Shown here in pieces: positions 1 through 7,111 of a stretch of DNA of 21,456 nt. This DNA is from a virus. The notes under the pieces were generated by a model. It was not told where the DNA came from. It did no database searches and saw only the letters and a list, made by a program, of their open reading frames with translations. The translations under genes and the position numbers were made by a program. Within the stretch, counting starts at the first letter, position 1. Every line of letters starts with the position of its first letter. Location: IMG/VR virus record IMGVR_UViG_3300006925_000188, positions 1-21,456 of that record; one strand, given 5' to 3'.

Positions 1-660
1 CAAAACAACTATCATATCACCTATAGCATCTTTTATACCTTCTTTATCTTTTTTTAATAAAGACTGTGCTAATTCTCCAGATTCTTCCATCAACTTAACA
101 TATTGTGTATGGGAATTACCTTTGTCAAATATACCTCTTTCTCTAGCCCAATCTCTTATTAAAGGAAATATATCTCTATTTGGAGTTTTATAATTTTTTT
201 TATCAGAACTTTTATCTAAAAAAGCTTCATAAAAAGCTTTGTTATAAATGTAACATCGATCTTTACTATATTGAGAAGACAAAGCGTTTTTTTCTATCCA
301 AGGTATATTTTCTTTAGTTAATTCAAATGTACCAAAATGTGGGTGTTCCCATTGTAATCCAATGTTATCCATTAAACGTCCTTTTAACTTATTAGCGGGT
401 AATGGGAAGGTTGTAGTTTGCTCTGTAATGTTTATTTTCATTTTTTTATTAAATTTAAGATTCTTATATAATCGCGTATCAATTTTATAGCCATATTGCT
501 TTTGTAATTCTATTTCTTTTTTAGAAACCTCGTCTATATCTTCTGTTTCTAATAATATTTCATATTCTCTAGGTTTATAACCTTGTATTTTTTCTACTCT
601 TATTTTAGGGTTAGAGGTAACACCTATTTTTTTTTTGGGAATATGATAAATATAATACAT
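1..660 (-). CDS. GIY-YIG-like domain fused to MazG-type nucleotide pyrophosphohydrolase (partial, C-terminus beyond window)
   Basis: An open frame of 220 codons runs from an ATG at 660 to the window edge with no stop. Residues 1-60 resemble a GIY-YIG nuclease module: YYIYH stands for the GIY strand, KIGVTSN for the YIG strand, followed by an Arg (RVEKI) and a Glu in a helix ending in QYGYKID. The middle (about 75-160) is not recognised. Residues 184-220 carry the MazG/all-alpha NTP pyrophosphatase signature: EESGE (the ExxE half), then DAIGD (xxxD half) about 15 residues later. MazG enzymes cleave (d)NTPs to (d)NMP and pyrophosphate with Mg2+. The gene follows the dCMP-hydroxymethylase-like gene by 5 bases, so it is the last visible gene of the operon and could supply dCMP to it (inference). 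The GIY-YIG half may be degenerate. Confidence 0.75.
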   Translation of the reverse strand, partial: MYYIYHIPKKKIGVTSNPKIRVEKIQGYKPREYEILLETEDIDEVSKKEIELQKQYGYKIDTRLYKNLKFNKKMKINITEQTTTFPLPANKLKGRLMDNIGLQWEHPHFGTFELTKENIPWIEKNALSSQYSKDRCYIYNKAFYEAFLDKSSDKKNYKTPNRDIFPLIRDWARERGIFDKGNSHTQYVKLMEESGELAQSLLKKDKEGIKDAIGDMIVVL

Positions 661-665
661 TTTTT

Positions 666-1307
666 TTAAAGTTTATTGTTATACAAGTGTAAATTATGTG
701 CATGATGATAATACCAACCAACATTTATTTTAAGCCTCTCTGCAACTAATTTTTGTAATGATGAAAATTGATATTGATCATTGCAAAAGCCGTACCAGAT
801 GTCATTAGAACGCATATAGACAGACATATTTAATTTATTATCTAATATTGTAAACTGAACTGCATAGGTACATGGTGTATCATTTCTATATTGTTGAAAT
901 TCTTTACAATCATATATACTTAAAGCGGCGTGCCTTGTGTTTGGATTATCTTTTAGTTTAGCAATAACATAATCTAATTGATGATTACGTTGCCACTGCC
1001 AACCATAGTTACTATTAACTCTTCCTTCACTGTCAGCCATTTTTTCCCATATGGGAGGTATTTTACCATATATTTTACCTAAAGTTTTAATATTAGGATC
1101 TCCTGATAAATACCACTGCCATTCAGCTTCAGCATAATCTAACTTCCATTTTCTTTCTTTGTTTGTTATATGATTGTCAAGTGGGTTTGTAATGTAAAAA
1201 CCACAATTAAAAACAGCTTTTGTATCATCAAAATCAACACCATAAACTATAATGTGATCTAACAAACTTTCATAAGCTTCGTTGGCATTTTTATATTTTC
1301 TTTTCAT
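666..1307 (-). CDS. Thymidylate synthase family protein, probable dCMP hydroxymethylase
   Basis: Started at the ATG at 1307, the protein has 213 residues and its key residues fall on E. coli ThyA numbering: Cys146 in the PC motif (nucleophile), Arg166-Ser167 and Asp169 in RSND, and His207/Tyr209 in HLY near the C-terminus. The residue at ThyA Asn177, which reads uracil, is Asp177 here. Asp at this site is the hallmark of T4-type dCMP hydroxymethylase (gp42 Asp179). The likely reaction is therefore dCMP plus methylene-tetrahydrofolate to 5-hydroxymethyl-dCMP, giving modified phage DNA. A TTG at 1337 would add ten residues but lengthens the overlap with the upstream gene, so the ATG is preferred. 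The protein is shorter than ThyA (264), lacking C-terminal residues. Alternative: a divergent dUMP enzyme. Confidence 0.8.
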   Translation of the reverse strand: MKRKYKNANEAYESLLDHIIVYGVDFDDTKAVFNCGFYITNPLDNHITNKERKWKLDYAEAEWQWYLSGDPNIKTLGKIYGKIPPIWEKMADSEGRVNSNYGWQWQRNHQLDYVIAKLKDNPNTRHAALSIYDCKEFQQYRNDTPCTYAVQFTILDNKLNMSVYMRSNDIWYGFCNDQYQFSSLQKLVAERLKINVGWYYHHAHNLHLYNNKL

Positions 1308-1560
1308 ATTTATTATAGTAATATTCGTAGTATTCAAACATTTTCTTCCAAACCTCTATTTTTTTATAAGCTTGTGGTGAATAATATTTTTTTTTATTTA
1401 ACTTAATTTCAATCCTCCATTCATCTGCCATTTTTGACTCAGGCCATATTACAATTCCATTTGCTATACACCATCTATATGCTTCATGTTCATGCGTTGT
1501 AGGAGTATATTTACCATATCTAACAACATATCCATTATTCCCACGGTAATTCTTTCTCAT
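1291..1560 (-). CDS. Small conserved-looking protein of unknown function
   Basis: This 89-residue gene overlaps the 3' end of the primase-helicase gene by 26 bases and the start of the thymidylate-synthase-family gene by 17, so it is translationally embedded between them. The protein is rich in Tyr, Lys and Trp. The N-terminal half (NYRGNNGYVVRYG) is followed by a segment with HEHEAYRWC, and the C-terminus is a strongly basic, tyrosine-rich helix (FEYYEYYYNKYEKK). No known domain is recognised. Its position suggests a role with replication or nucleotide metabolism, but that is only context. Confidence 0.7.
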   Translation of the reverse strand: MRKNYRGNNGYVVRYGKYTPTTHEHEAYRWCIANGIVIWPESKMADEWRIEIKLNKKKYYSPQAYKKIEVWKKMFEYYEYYYNKYEKKI

Positions 1561-3259
1561 TTAACTGTTCTGTTATTAATGGAATAAAGCTTCCTGATTT
1601 TGGCTCCCACCTAAAATTTGCTTCGGCTCCATTTTCTCCTAAGTTTTGAAACTTAACCTTAAGAATTTTTGCTTTAACGGTTTTATTTTCATAATCTCTA
1701 TGAACTAATATACCATGATAAGAAGCATCATACCATTCACCACCACCTTTAATGTTATACATTGTTGGTTCTTCAATATTGCCTTCTTTATCTCTATACA
1801 TTTTTGTAGGATGCGCTATAATAAATACTAATGTATCATATTTTTTACAAAAAGTCTCTATTTTAGTCAAATATTCCATAGTATACCTATTAACATCTTC
1901 TGTTTTAGTTTCTATATCTCTTATTTTATTAAAAGGATCTATAACCAAACACTTAATACCTTTACGTTTAACTAATTCAGCTCCTTTCCTTAATACAGAG
2001 TCCAAAGTATATCGCTCCATATCAATAAAAAAGAAATTATCATCTACGTGTTGCGATAATTTGTTCCATTTTTCTCCATTAATATCGTGTCTAGTTGGCA
2101 TACCTTGCCAAAACTTTCTTAATAGTTTATGTGCATGTAAATAGGTGGGTGCATTTTCTGGTGATGCAAAAGCTGTTTTCCAATTATAATTAATATTATA
2201 ACCAACTACCATCTGATCAACGAAGTCAGACTTTCCGCTAGATGGTATGCCAGTAACAGTGATAAACTGGCTAGTGTAAGTACTAAAAATATCATCAAAA
2301 TTACGTATACCAATTTGATACCCAGGTTTAAAACCATTTTTAACAAAATCAGCAACTTCATTTTCGATGTCCTTAAAAGTTGTAACGTTTTCAAGAGGTA
2401 CTGGTTTTGAGTTAGAAGCGGTTTCTCGTAATTTTTCTTTTCCATATTTTAATAAGTATTCATTTGCGTCTTTAACGTCTTCAAAGTTAATAATGTAGCA
2501 TATTTCAGCTCCAAGCCTTCTAATTAATTCTTGTTGTAAAGCTTCTCCAGCTTCATCTTGATCAACTGCTATTATAATTTTTTCTTTATCTAAAAAATAA
2601 TCAATGCAATTATCAAGGTAATCAAGATTATTATTGTTAATCGTAGCACCGTTAGGTACACTAACCACATTGAATATGCCCGCCTCGTGGAACGAAAGAA
2701 CATCCATTTCTCCTTCAACAATATATACCTGATCAAATCCGACAACACTATTAATGTTATAAAAGATTTTTTCAGCTCCTTTATAAAGCTTAAAATTTTT
2801 GTGACCATCTCTGTATTTTATATTAATTAGTTCATTACCCATTATGTAATTGAACTGTATTGTGTTTTCGTGTTTACCCGTTTGAGGCATATACTCAGAA
2901 CCCTCAGTGATGTTTAAATCATCGAGTGTTTGCTGAGATATACCTCTTTTTTTAAACCATTGATATACTTTTGAACCTAATTGCTCAGGTTCTACTATAT
3001 CTATAGCATTAGGTCTTACATATACCTTTTCTGTATCTCCTTTTCTAAGGTATGTGTGTAACTGAAAAGTAGTGTTACAATTGTGACAGGTACCTAAACC
3101 TCTTTCCCAATCATATGAAGCACATTTATTTTTTTTGTTTTTTGGTTTTCTGTTGTGCGAACAGATAGGACAAATACCTTGTGTTTTGCCAACTTCCAAA
3201 TTGTGCTGATTAAAATTATCAATTGAAAATCCATTGATTTCTACGTCATTAACGTGCAT
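1535..3259 (-). CDS. Bifunctional DNA primase-helicase (T7 gp4-like)
   Basis: The 574-residue protein has the T7 gp4 order of domains. An N-terminal zinc ribbon uses CPIC (30-33) and CHNC (58-61). A Toprim primase domain shows VEGEMD (181-186), PNGA (202-205), VDQDEAG (232-238) and DANEYL (264-269). A RecA-like hexameric helicase domain begins with Walker A GIPSSGKS (337-344), has Walker B CLVIDP ending at Asp441, and then IIAHP and KGGGEWYDA, typical of DnaB/gp4 helicases. It would synthesise primers and unwind DNA at the phage fork. The ATG at 3259 places the zinc ribbon at the expected distance from the N-terminus. It lies directly downstream of the SSB-like gene (13-base gap) and overlaps the next small gene. 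Confidence 0.95.
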   Translation of the reverse strand: MHVNDVEINGFSIDNFNQHNLEVGKTQGICPICSHNRKPKNKKNKCASYDWERGLGTCHNCNTTFQLHTYLRKGDTEKVYVRPNAIDIVEPEQLGSKVYQWFKKRGISQQTLDDLNITEGSEYMPQTGKHENTIQFNYIMGNELINIKYRDGHKNFKLYKGAEKIFYNINSVVGFDQVYIVEGEMDVLSFHEAGIFNVVSVPNGATINNNNLDYLDNCIDYFLDKEKIIIAVDQDEAGEALQQELIRRLGAEICYIINFEDVKDANEYLLKYGKEKLRETASNSKPVPLENVTTFKDIENEVADFVKNGFKPGYQIGIRNFDDIFSTYTSQFITVTGIPSSGKSDFVDQMVVGYNINYNWKTAFASPENAPTYLHAHKLLRKFWQGMPTRHDINGEKWNKLSQHVDDNFFFIDMERYTLDSVLRKGAELVKRKGIKCLVIDPFNKIRDIETKTEDVNRYTMEYLTKIETFCKKYDTLVFIIAHPTKMYRDKEGNIEEPTMYNIKGGGEWYDASYHGILVHRDYENKTVKAKILKVKFQNLGENGAEANFRWEPKSGSFIPLITEQLNEKELPWE

Positions 3260-3272
3260 GTATTTTTAGTTT

Positions 3273-3578
3273 TTAAAATGGTAAATCGTCTCCTTGATTA
3301 TTGTTAGTTACTTGCTGTGGTGCAGCTGCATCTCTTTTAGGTTCAACGTTTGTTCCATTAGTCCAAACTACTTTTACATTACCTAGGTATTTTCTTTCAG
3401 CTTTAGATTCTCTTTCTTCTTTTGTTTGCTGCACAATTATTGGACCATCATTTCCAAACTTATCTTGTTCGTCATTTAATGTAATTGTAATAGGTAAATA
3501 CTTACCTTTTTTACCGTTAATGATTTTTTCCTTAGGTATTTCACTAAGATTAATACTTGAGTTAATTATACTTGCCAT
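3273..3578 (-). CDS. Putative single-stranded DNA-binding protein
   Basis: A 101-residue protein ending in a flexible Gln/Asn-rich linker and the acidic-hydrophobic tip GDDLPF, like the C-terminal tail with which bacterial and phage SSBs recruit partners (E. coli SSB ends DDDIPF). The preceding 80 residues have alternating strand-like segments (LPITITL, PIIVQQ, NVKVVWTNG) compatible with one OB fold, though the sequence is shorter than cellular SSB and no motif is diagnostic. It lies between the exonuclease and the primase-helicase, with gaps of 10 and 13 bases. Function is inferred from the tail and the neighbours. Confidence 0.75.
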   Translation of the reverse strand: MASIINSSINLSEIPKEKIINGKKGKYLPITITLNDEQDKFGNDGPIIVQQTKEERESKAERKYLGNVKVVWTNGTNVEPKRDAAAPQQVTNNNQGDDLPF

Positions 3579-3588
3579 AATTTAAAAT

Positions 3589-4344
3589 TTAAAGGGTTTT
3601 TGTTTCAAAATATTGTGATGGATCAAATCCATCTGTTTTATAAAATAAGTTATACATGTCAGTAGCTTTCAATACTTTATCTTCTCCGAATTTATAAAAT
3701 TCTTCTGAACATTCAAATATTCCTATTTTATATGTTGTTTTATCTATTGCTAAGAACATCATATCATAACCAAATAATATTCTATATATATAAGCTTGAG
3801 CGTCGTAATTGAATTTACGAGCACTATATTTAAAACCTTCTATATCTGAGGTGGTCTTAATATCGATGATAAGCTTTTCGTTTTTATTTAATATATCAGC
3901 TTTACCTTTCCAAAGGTTGCCATTTATTTCTCCAATACCCGGTTCTTCATAAATAATATTTTTTGAATTTTTTCCTGTACCGTGTATAAGATCTTTACAA
4001 ACATCGTTACTCATCATAATGTCTCTTAACAATTCTACTTTATCAGCTTCATGTTGTAACAAACAAAGTTCTCCTCCTGATATTTCTTTATATGATTTAT
4101 TATTTCTAGTTGATGCATCTATTATTTTAAAGTTTTTAACTTTTTCAGGTTCTAAAATAACAGTGTGTAAATAACCTCCAATAAGCATATTAACATTTTT
4201 CTCTGTTGTTTCTTTAAACTTATTAGGATTAGTCAACAATGTACCTATTTTACTGTAACTTAAAAACTTTTGTCCAAACTCTCCATAATAGTATTTATCT
4301 TCCCTTAGAAGCTCACACCACTCTTTGTGTTCTTTTTTATTCAT
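3589..4344 (-). CDS. RecE/exonuclease VIII-like PD-(D/E)XK exonuclease
   Basis: The 251-residue protein matches the RecB/RecE nuclease fold. It shows GGYLHTVILEPE (56-67) with the conserved His60, then GKAD (Asp150), then IIDIKTT with Asp161 and Lys163 forming the D...DxK centre, and a QAYIY motif (Gln183-Tyr187) as in RecB-family nucleases. Such enzymes resect double-stranded ends to give single-stranded tails. It overlaps the upstream putative annealing-protein gene by four bases (ATGA), the arrangement expected for an exonuclease/annealing pair in phage recombination. Processive double-strand exonuclease activity is inferred from the family. Confidence 0.88.
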   Translation of the reverse strand: MNKKEHKEWCELLREDKYYYGEFGQKFLSYSKIGTLLTNPNKFKETTEKNVNMLIGGYLHTVILEPEKVKNFKIIDASTRNNKSYKEISGGELCLLQHEADKVELLRDIMMSNDVCKDLIHGTGKNSKNIIYEEPGIGEINGNLWKGKADILNKNEKLIIDIKTTSDIEGFKYSARKFNYDAQAYIYRILFGYDMMFLAIDKTTYKIGIFECSEEFYKFGEDKVLKATDMYNLFYKTDGFDPSQYFETKTL

Positions 4345-4775
4345 AGTTTGTTTCTTTTAACACTATCAACTATTTTCTTGTATTTAGATGCGTCTATAAA
4401 ATCTTCAGATTCATCTTGTCCAAAAATTCCTAAAGCATAAAAACCAGTTAGTTTTAATACAATACGTGACATTGCTCTTTTTTCAGCCATAGCTAATACA
4501 TAAGTTTGTCTACAGTTTTTTTCATTAGCTTCGCCAAAGGTTTCAAGAGTTCTGTTATTCCATTCTGAATGCGCTAATACCGCTGCGGATTTACCAGGGG
4601 TATATTCCTCAAGCTTGTAAGTAATATCTATGTCTGCAACAGCTTGAATTTTGTCAATACCTGACCTAGTTATTATTGTCCAACCTTGAGGTGATTTAAA
4701 GGTGTCTTGGTCGTGTAAGTTATATTTTTTATATAACTCGTTTAAAATTTGGGATTTGGTTTTTTGGGTATTCAT
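4341..4775 (-). CDS. Putative single-strand annealing or ssDNA-binding recombination protein
   Basis: This 144-residue protein has a beta-rich middle (GWTIITRSGIDKIQ, DITYKLEEY) and a helix with AMAEKRAMSRIVLKLTG followed by an acidic tail. A helix of the AEKRAxSRAVLKL kind with a downstream acidic stretch is seen in phage Rad52/Erf/Sak-like annealing proteins and related phage DNA-binding proteins. It immediately precedes and overlaps (ATGA) the RecE-like exonuclease gene, which is the usual place for the annealing partner. The family assignment rests on motif and context, not a full-length match. An alternative is an accessory ssDNA-binding protein. Confidence 0.55.
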   Translation of the reverse strand: MNTQKTKSQILNELYKKYNLHDQDTFKSPQGWTIITRSGIDKIQAVADIDITYKLEEYTPGKSAAVLAHSEWNNRTLETFGEANEKNCRQTYVLAMAEKRAMSRIVLKLTGFYALGIFGQDESEDFIDASKYKKIVDSVKRNKL

Positions 4776-4789
4776 ATATAAGTATTTAA

Positions 4790-5548
4790 TTAATTTAAAA
4801 AATCTATTATTTGATCAGGGTCTATTTTATCTATAAGTTTATCTATAGCTTCTCTTTTAATTTGAGAAACTCTTACAAAGTCAGCTACCCCTTTTATTTC
4901 TAAAACTTCAGCTATTTTTTTAGCAGGAGCTTTATCACAATCTAATCCGAAGCTCATGCGTAACACATCATACTCCTTATCGTTCAAATGTTGTTTCATC
5001 AAAGATAATATATATTTGTTAAGAATATTAATATTATATAAAATAGATTTATCTTCAAAATCATTTGTTGTTCTTTTATCATTTTCATCGTCCATACTTA
5101 GAAACACTGAATTAAAAAACATTTGTATCATTTTTTTGTCTCTACCATCTGACCTTCTCATTTCATTTAACTTGTGTTCAGGTATCCTAATATCACCTCT
5201 ATTCATATCTATATTTCTTCTAGCAGAACCTAAAATTCTTTTTTTTACAAAACCTTTAATTTGTTTTCTAACATCTTCTTCTACTTCTTTATTTATAATC
5301 AAAGACCAATCAATTCTATCTACAGCAGCCGTTAAACCGTAAAAAGCTTCTTGCATAACATCTAACATACTCATAACACCAGAAGCTCTATCTGCTGTCG
5401 AAAACTGTCTACATAATTTTTCTGCGTATGGCATAAGTACTATAATTAATTCGTCTCTTGTATATTGTATCCAAGGTTTATCTTCTAGTTCACATACGCT
5501 ATAATCTTTTTTATAACGAACATAGTTTTCTACGTTGTAATTCTTCAT
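4790..5548 (-). CDS. Phage-encoded sigma-70 family RNA polymerase sigma factor
   Basis: The 252-residue protein aligns with sigma-70 regions. Region 2 is visible at about 55-85 as an MLDVMQEAFYGLTAAVDRID stretch (compare DLIQEGNIGLMKAVDKFD of cellular sigmas). A region 3-like segment contains GDIRIPEHKLNEM (about 119-131). Region 4 occupies about 185-242: LNDKEYDVLRMSFGLD, then a helix-turn-helix whose recognition part is RVSQIKREAIDKL, the counterpart of RVRQIEAKALRKL. It would redirect host RNA polymerase to phage promoters. Its start overlaps the end of the upstream HTH gene by 38 bases. It is a candidate reader of the repeated CAGACA/TATAAT promoters (inference). Confidence 0.85.
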   Translation of the reverse strand: MKNYNVENYVRYKKDYSVCELEDKPWIQYTRDELIIVLMPYAEKLCRQFSTADRASGVMSMLDVMQEAFYGLTAAVDRIDWSLIINKEVEEDVRKQIKGFVKKRILGSARRNIDMNRGDIRIPEHKLNEMRRSDGRDKKMIQMFFNSVFLSMDDENDKRTTNDFEDKSILYNINILNKYILSLMKQHLNDKEYDVLRMSFGLDCDKAPAKKIAEVLEIKGVADFVRVSQIKREAIDKLIDKIDPDQIIDFLN

Positions 5549-6155
5549 TTAATAGGTTTTTTTCTGTTTTCAAGTTTAAATCCATATTTCTATGTATTGT
5601 TCTTGAAGAAACATTTAAAGCTTTTGCAAGCTTTTTAATTGTTATTCTTTCACTTGTGTCATGAATATATAACATTATTTCATATAGGTCACTATTATTG
5701 ACGCTATTTTTTCTTCCTATTAATTTTCCTGTTATGCTTAATTTTTGACTTTTTGTTAAACCACAACCATCTTTAAATATAACCTTACGTCTTTTATTTT
5801 TAGGTGCAAACTCATAATCATGCTTTAATATTTCATTAATTATTCTATCAAAACTACTTTTATCAATATCAAATGTTGTAAAACCATTTTTTTTTGTTGA
5901 TATGTATTTTGCTATTTTCTCAAACATTTTATTATCTATATTTTCATTTAAATATTTAATAACTAACAAATGCCATTTCAATGATCTATAGCTTCTTATA
6001 ATAGATTTTTCATATGAAAACAAAGAATAGTACTCATATGTACCGTTTTCGTAAAACCAACCCCAATCAAAAACATGTGTTGGTTTATCTAATATAGGGT
6101 ACCTTCTAGTAATTACTCTGTTTGAAAACAAAAAATTCATTCTCAAATGTGACAT
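5511..6155 (-). CDS. Helix-turn-helix DNA-binding protein, first gene of the replication operon
   Basis: The 214-residue protein has a C-terminal helix-turn-helix at about 170-192 (ITIKKLAKALNVSSRTIHRNM), preceded by a basic stretch (KNKRRKVIFKDGCGLTKSQK). The N-terminal 130 residues are aromatic-rich (FDWGWFYENG) and not recognised. The ATG at 6155 is used; another ATG at 6140 is possible. It is the first gene after a 137-base non-coding leader, and the next gene, the sigma factor, starts inside its 3' end. A transcription regulator or DNA-binding replication protein are the main options. It could be the activator that reads the CAGACA box, but nothing in the sequence proves this. Confidence 0.7.
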   Translation of the reverse strand: MSHLRMNFLFSNRVITRRYPILDKPTHVFDWGWFYENGTYEYYSLFSYEKSIIRSYRSLKWHLLVIKYLNENIDNKMFEKIAKYISTKKNGFTTFDIDKSSFDRIINEILKHDYEFAPKNKRRKVIFKDGCGLTKSQKLSITGKLIGRKNSVNNSDLYEIMLYIHDTSERITIKKLAKALNVSSRTIHRNMDLNLKTEKNLLNEELQRRKLCSL

Positions 6156-6292
6156 TAGCCTGTATTATTATTATCTTATTCCCTATTGTCACATTTTGGT
6201 TTGTATTGAGTCAAAGATTTTGAAACCCTCAATACGTGTATAACCAAAACTAAACAACTAATCTAAAACATAATTCCTATGAAAAAATTATA
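6156..6292. other. Non-coding leader between accessory and replication operons, with imperfect hairpin
   Basis: The 137 bases carry no gene. Positions 6204-6234 can fold: TATTGAG pairs with CTCAATA and inside it TCAAA pairs with TTTGA around a GAT loop, with a four-base AACC bulge on one side. There is no T-run, so it is not a classical intrinsic terminator. It may be a leader structure or operator of the HTH-sigma-replication operon. On the minus strand TAGTTTTG (6245-6252) fits the Bacteroidota -7 element TAnnTTTG, but no TTG at the expected distance supports it. No copy of the CAGACA/TATAAT promoter is present here. Confidence 0.5.
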
Positions 6293-6541
6293 TCAATCTT
6301 TGATTCCGTTTAACTTATCAATACGATATTCTAAAATATCGATTTTATTTTTAATTACCGCAGCCTTCATATATTCTTCATTTTCTTCATGAATAGCCAT
6401 AATTGTATGTAACCTAGCTAACTCACCTAATAGTTGATCTTCTCTTTGTGCAATCAAATACCATTGGTTTTGTTTTTCAAATAACTTACTAATTATTAGT
6501 TCAGCTAATTTATTTAATTGATCGTCATCTATATTATCCAA
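6293..6541 (-). CDS. Small helical protein with UVR-like motif, TTG start
   Basis: An 82-residue, mainly helical protein. The N-terminus (DDDQLNKLAELIISKL) is an amphipathic helix, and residues 53-76 (ENEEYMKAAVIKNKIDILEY) resemble the UVR motif (YEKAAxLRDxIxxLE) with which UvrB and UvrC interact and which recurs in other bacterial proteins. There is no upstream ATG: the frame opens with TTG at 6541 and the first ATG is at 6400. A copy of the accessory promoter (6533-6561) overlaps the TTG, so the TTG form must come from read-through transcription. The motif suggests protein-protein contact; a DNA repair role is not shown. Confidence 0.6.
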   Translation of the reverse strand: MDNIDDDQLNKLAELIISKLFEKQNQWYLIAQREDQLLGELARLHTIMAIHEENEEYMKAAVIKNKIDILEYRIDKLNGIKD

Positions 6542-6581
6542 AATGTGTCGTTTTTAGTCTGTATCGCGTTTGCTATACACG

Positions 6582-6932
6582 CTAATATACTATTTCTATT
6601 ATTACATTTTGCCATTTACCATATTTAATTTCTTCGTTTACTAAAAAATCTATACGTTTTTTCCATCTTTTATTCATACGATCTTGTACTGTCCAGTCTC
6701 CATCAAAAACACCTGTACCATCAATACAAACCTTAGTTCCAAATGTATAACCTAAAGCTTCAAGATCTCTTGACACAGCTATCCATCTATGACCTTGTGG
6801 ATTATCAGGATTTATTTTTGAATTACTAGCCGTGATAAAAGGTGTGTCATCAGTTTGACCTGGCACAGCGTGATATATAGTTGCTGTGACTAACTCGCTG
6901 ATTATCAGTATTGTATATAAAGCTTTAAACAT
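6582..6932 (-). CDS. Exported 3D-domain (double-psi beta-barrel) protein, candidate peptidoglycan-active lysis or entry protein
   Basis: From the ATG at 6932 the protein has 116 residues. It starts with a short signal peptide (Lys3, hydrophobic LYTILIISELV, cleavage likely after VTA at 17). The mature part follows the 3D domain: ATIYHAVPGQ, TASNSKI, IAVSRDLEALG, FGTKVCIDG, then the three aspartates in FDGDW, VQDRM and RIDFL. 3D/MltA-type barrels include lytic transglycosylases, so cell-wall cleavage or binding is likely. An upstream TTG (6953) would put seven charged residues before the signal and is less good. It is the last gene of a seven-gene operon and overlaps the preceding gene by eight bases. 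Confidence 0.72.
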   Translation of the reverse strand: MFKALYTILIISELVTATIYHAVPGQTDDTPFITASNSKINPDNPQGHRWIAVSRDLEALGYTFGTKVCIDGTGVFDGDWTVQDRMNKRWKKRIDFLVNEEIKYGKWQNVIIEIVY

Positions 6933-7110
6933 TTTTATGTACTTTTTTAGCAAGCTTTAAATAATTTGTATAATAATTTTCATGATAAATTTCTTCAATT
7001 GCATCTATAAATTCATCTTTAGTTATTTGTTCATCTTTAACTTCACCTATTATAAAACGAAGTTCATCTAATAGCTTATAATAATCTTGTTCTTCTAATG
7101 TTAAATCCAT
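6925..7110 (-). CDS. Small acidic protein of unknown function
   Basis: A 61-residue, Glu/Tyr-rich, probably helical protein (LEEQDYYKLLDEL, FIDAIEEIYHENYY). It starts one base after the stop of the upstream gene and overlaps the start of the 3D-domain gene by eight bases, so it is co-translated with that exported protein. No domain is recognised. Confidence 0.65.
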   Translation of the reverse strand: MDLTLEEQDYYKLLDELRFIIGEVKDEQITKDEFIDAIEEIYHENYYTNYLKLAKKVHKNV

Positions 7111-7111
7111 T

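Noticed and set aside
666-1337. Start of the dCMP-hydroxymethylase-like gene at TTG 1337
   Set aside because: ATG 1307 gives exact ThyA numbering of catalytic residues and a shorter overlap with the upstream gene.
1752-2144. Plus-strand frame inside the primase-helicase gene
   Set aside because: It is the antisense of conserved helicase motifs; the primase-helicase reading is unambiguous.
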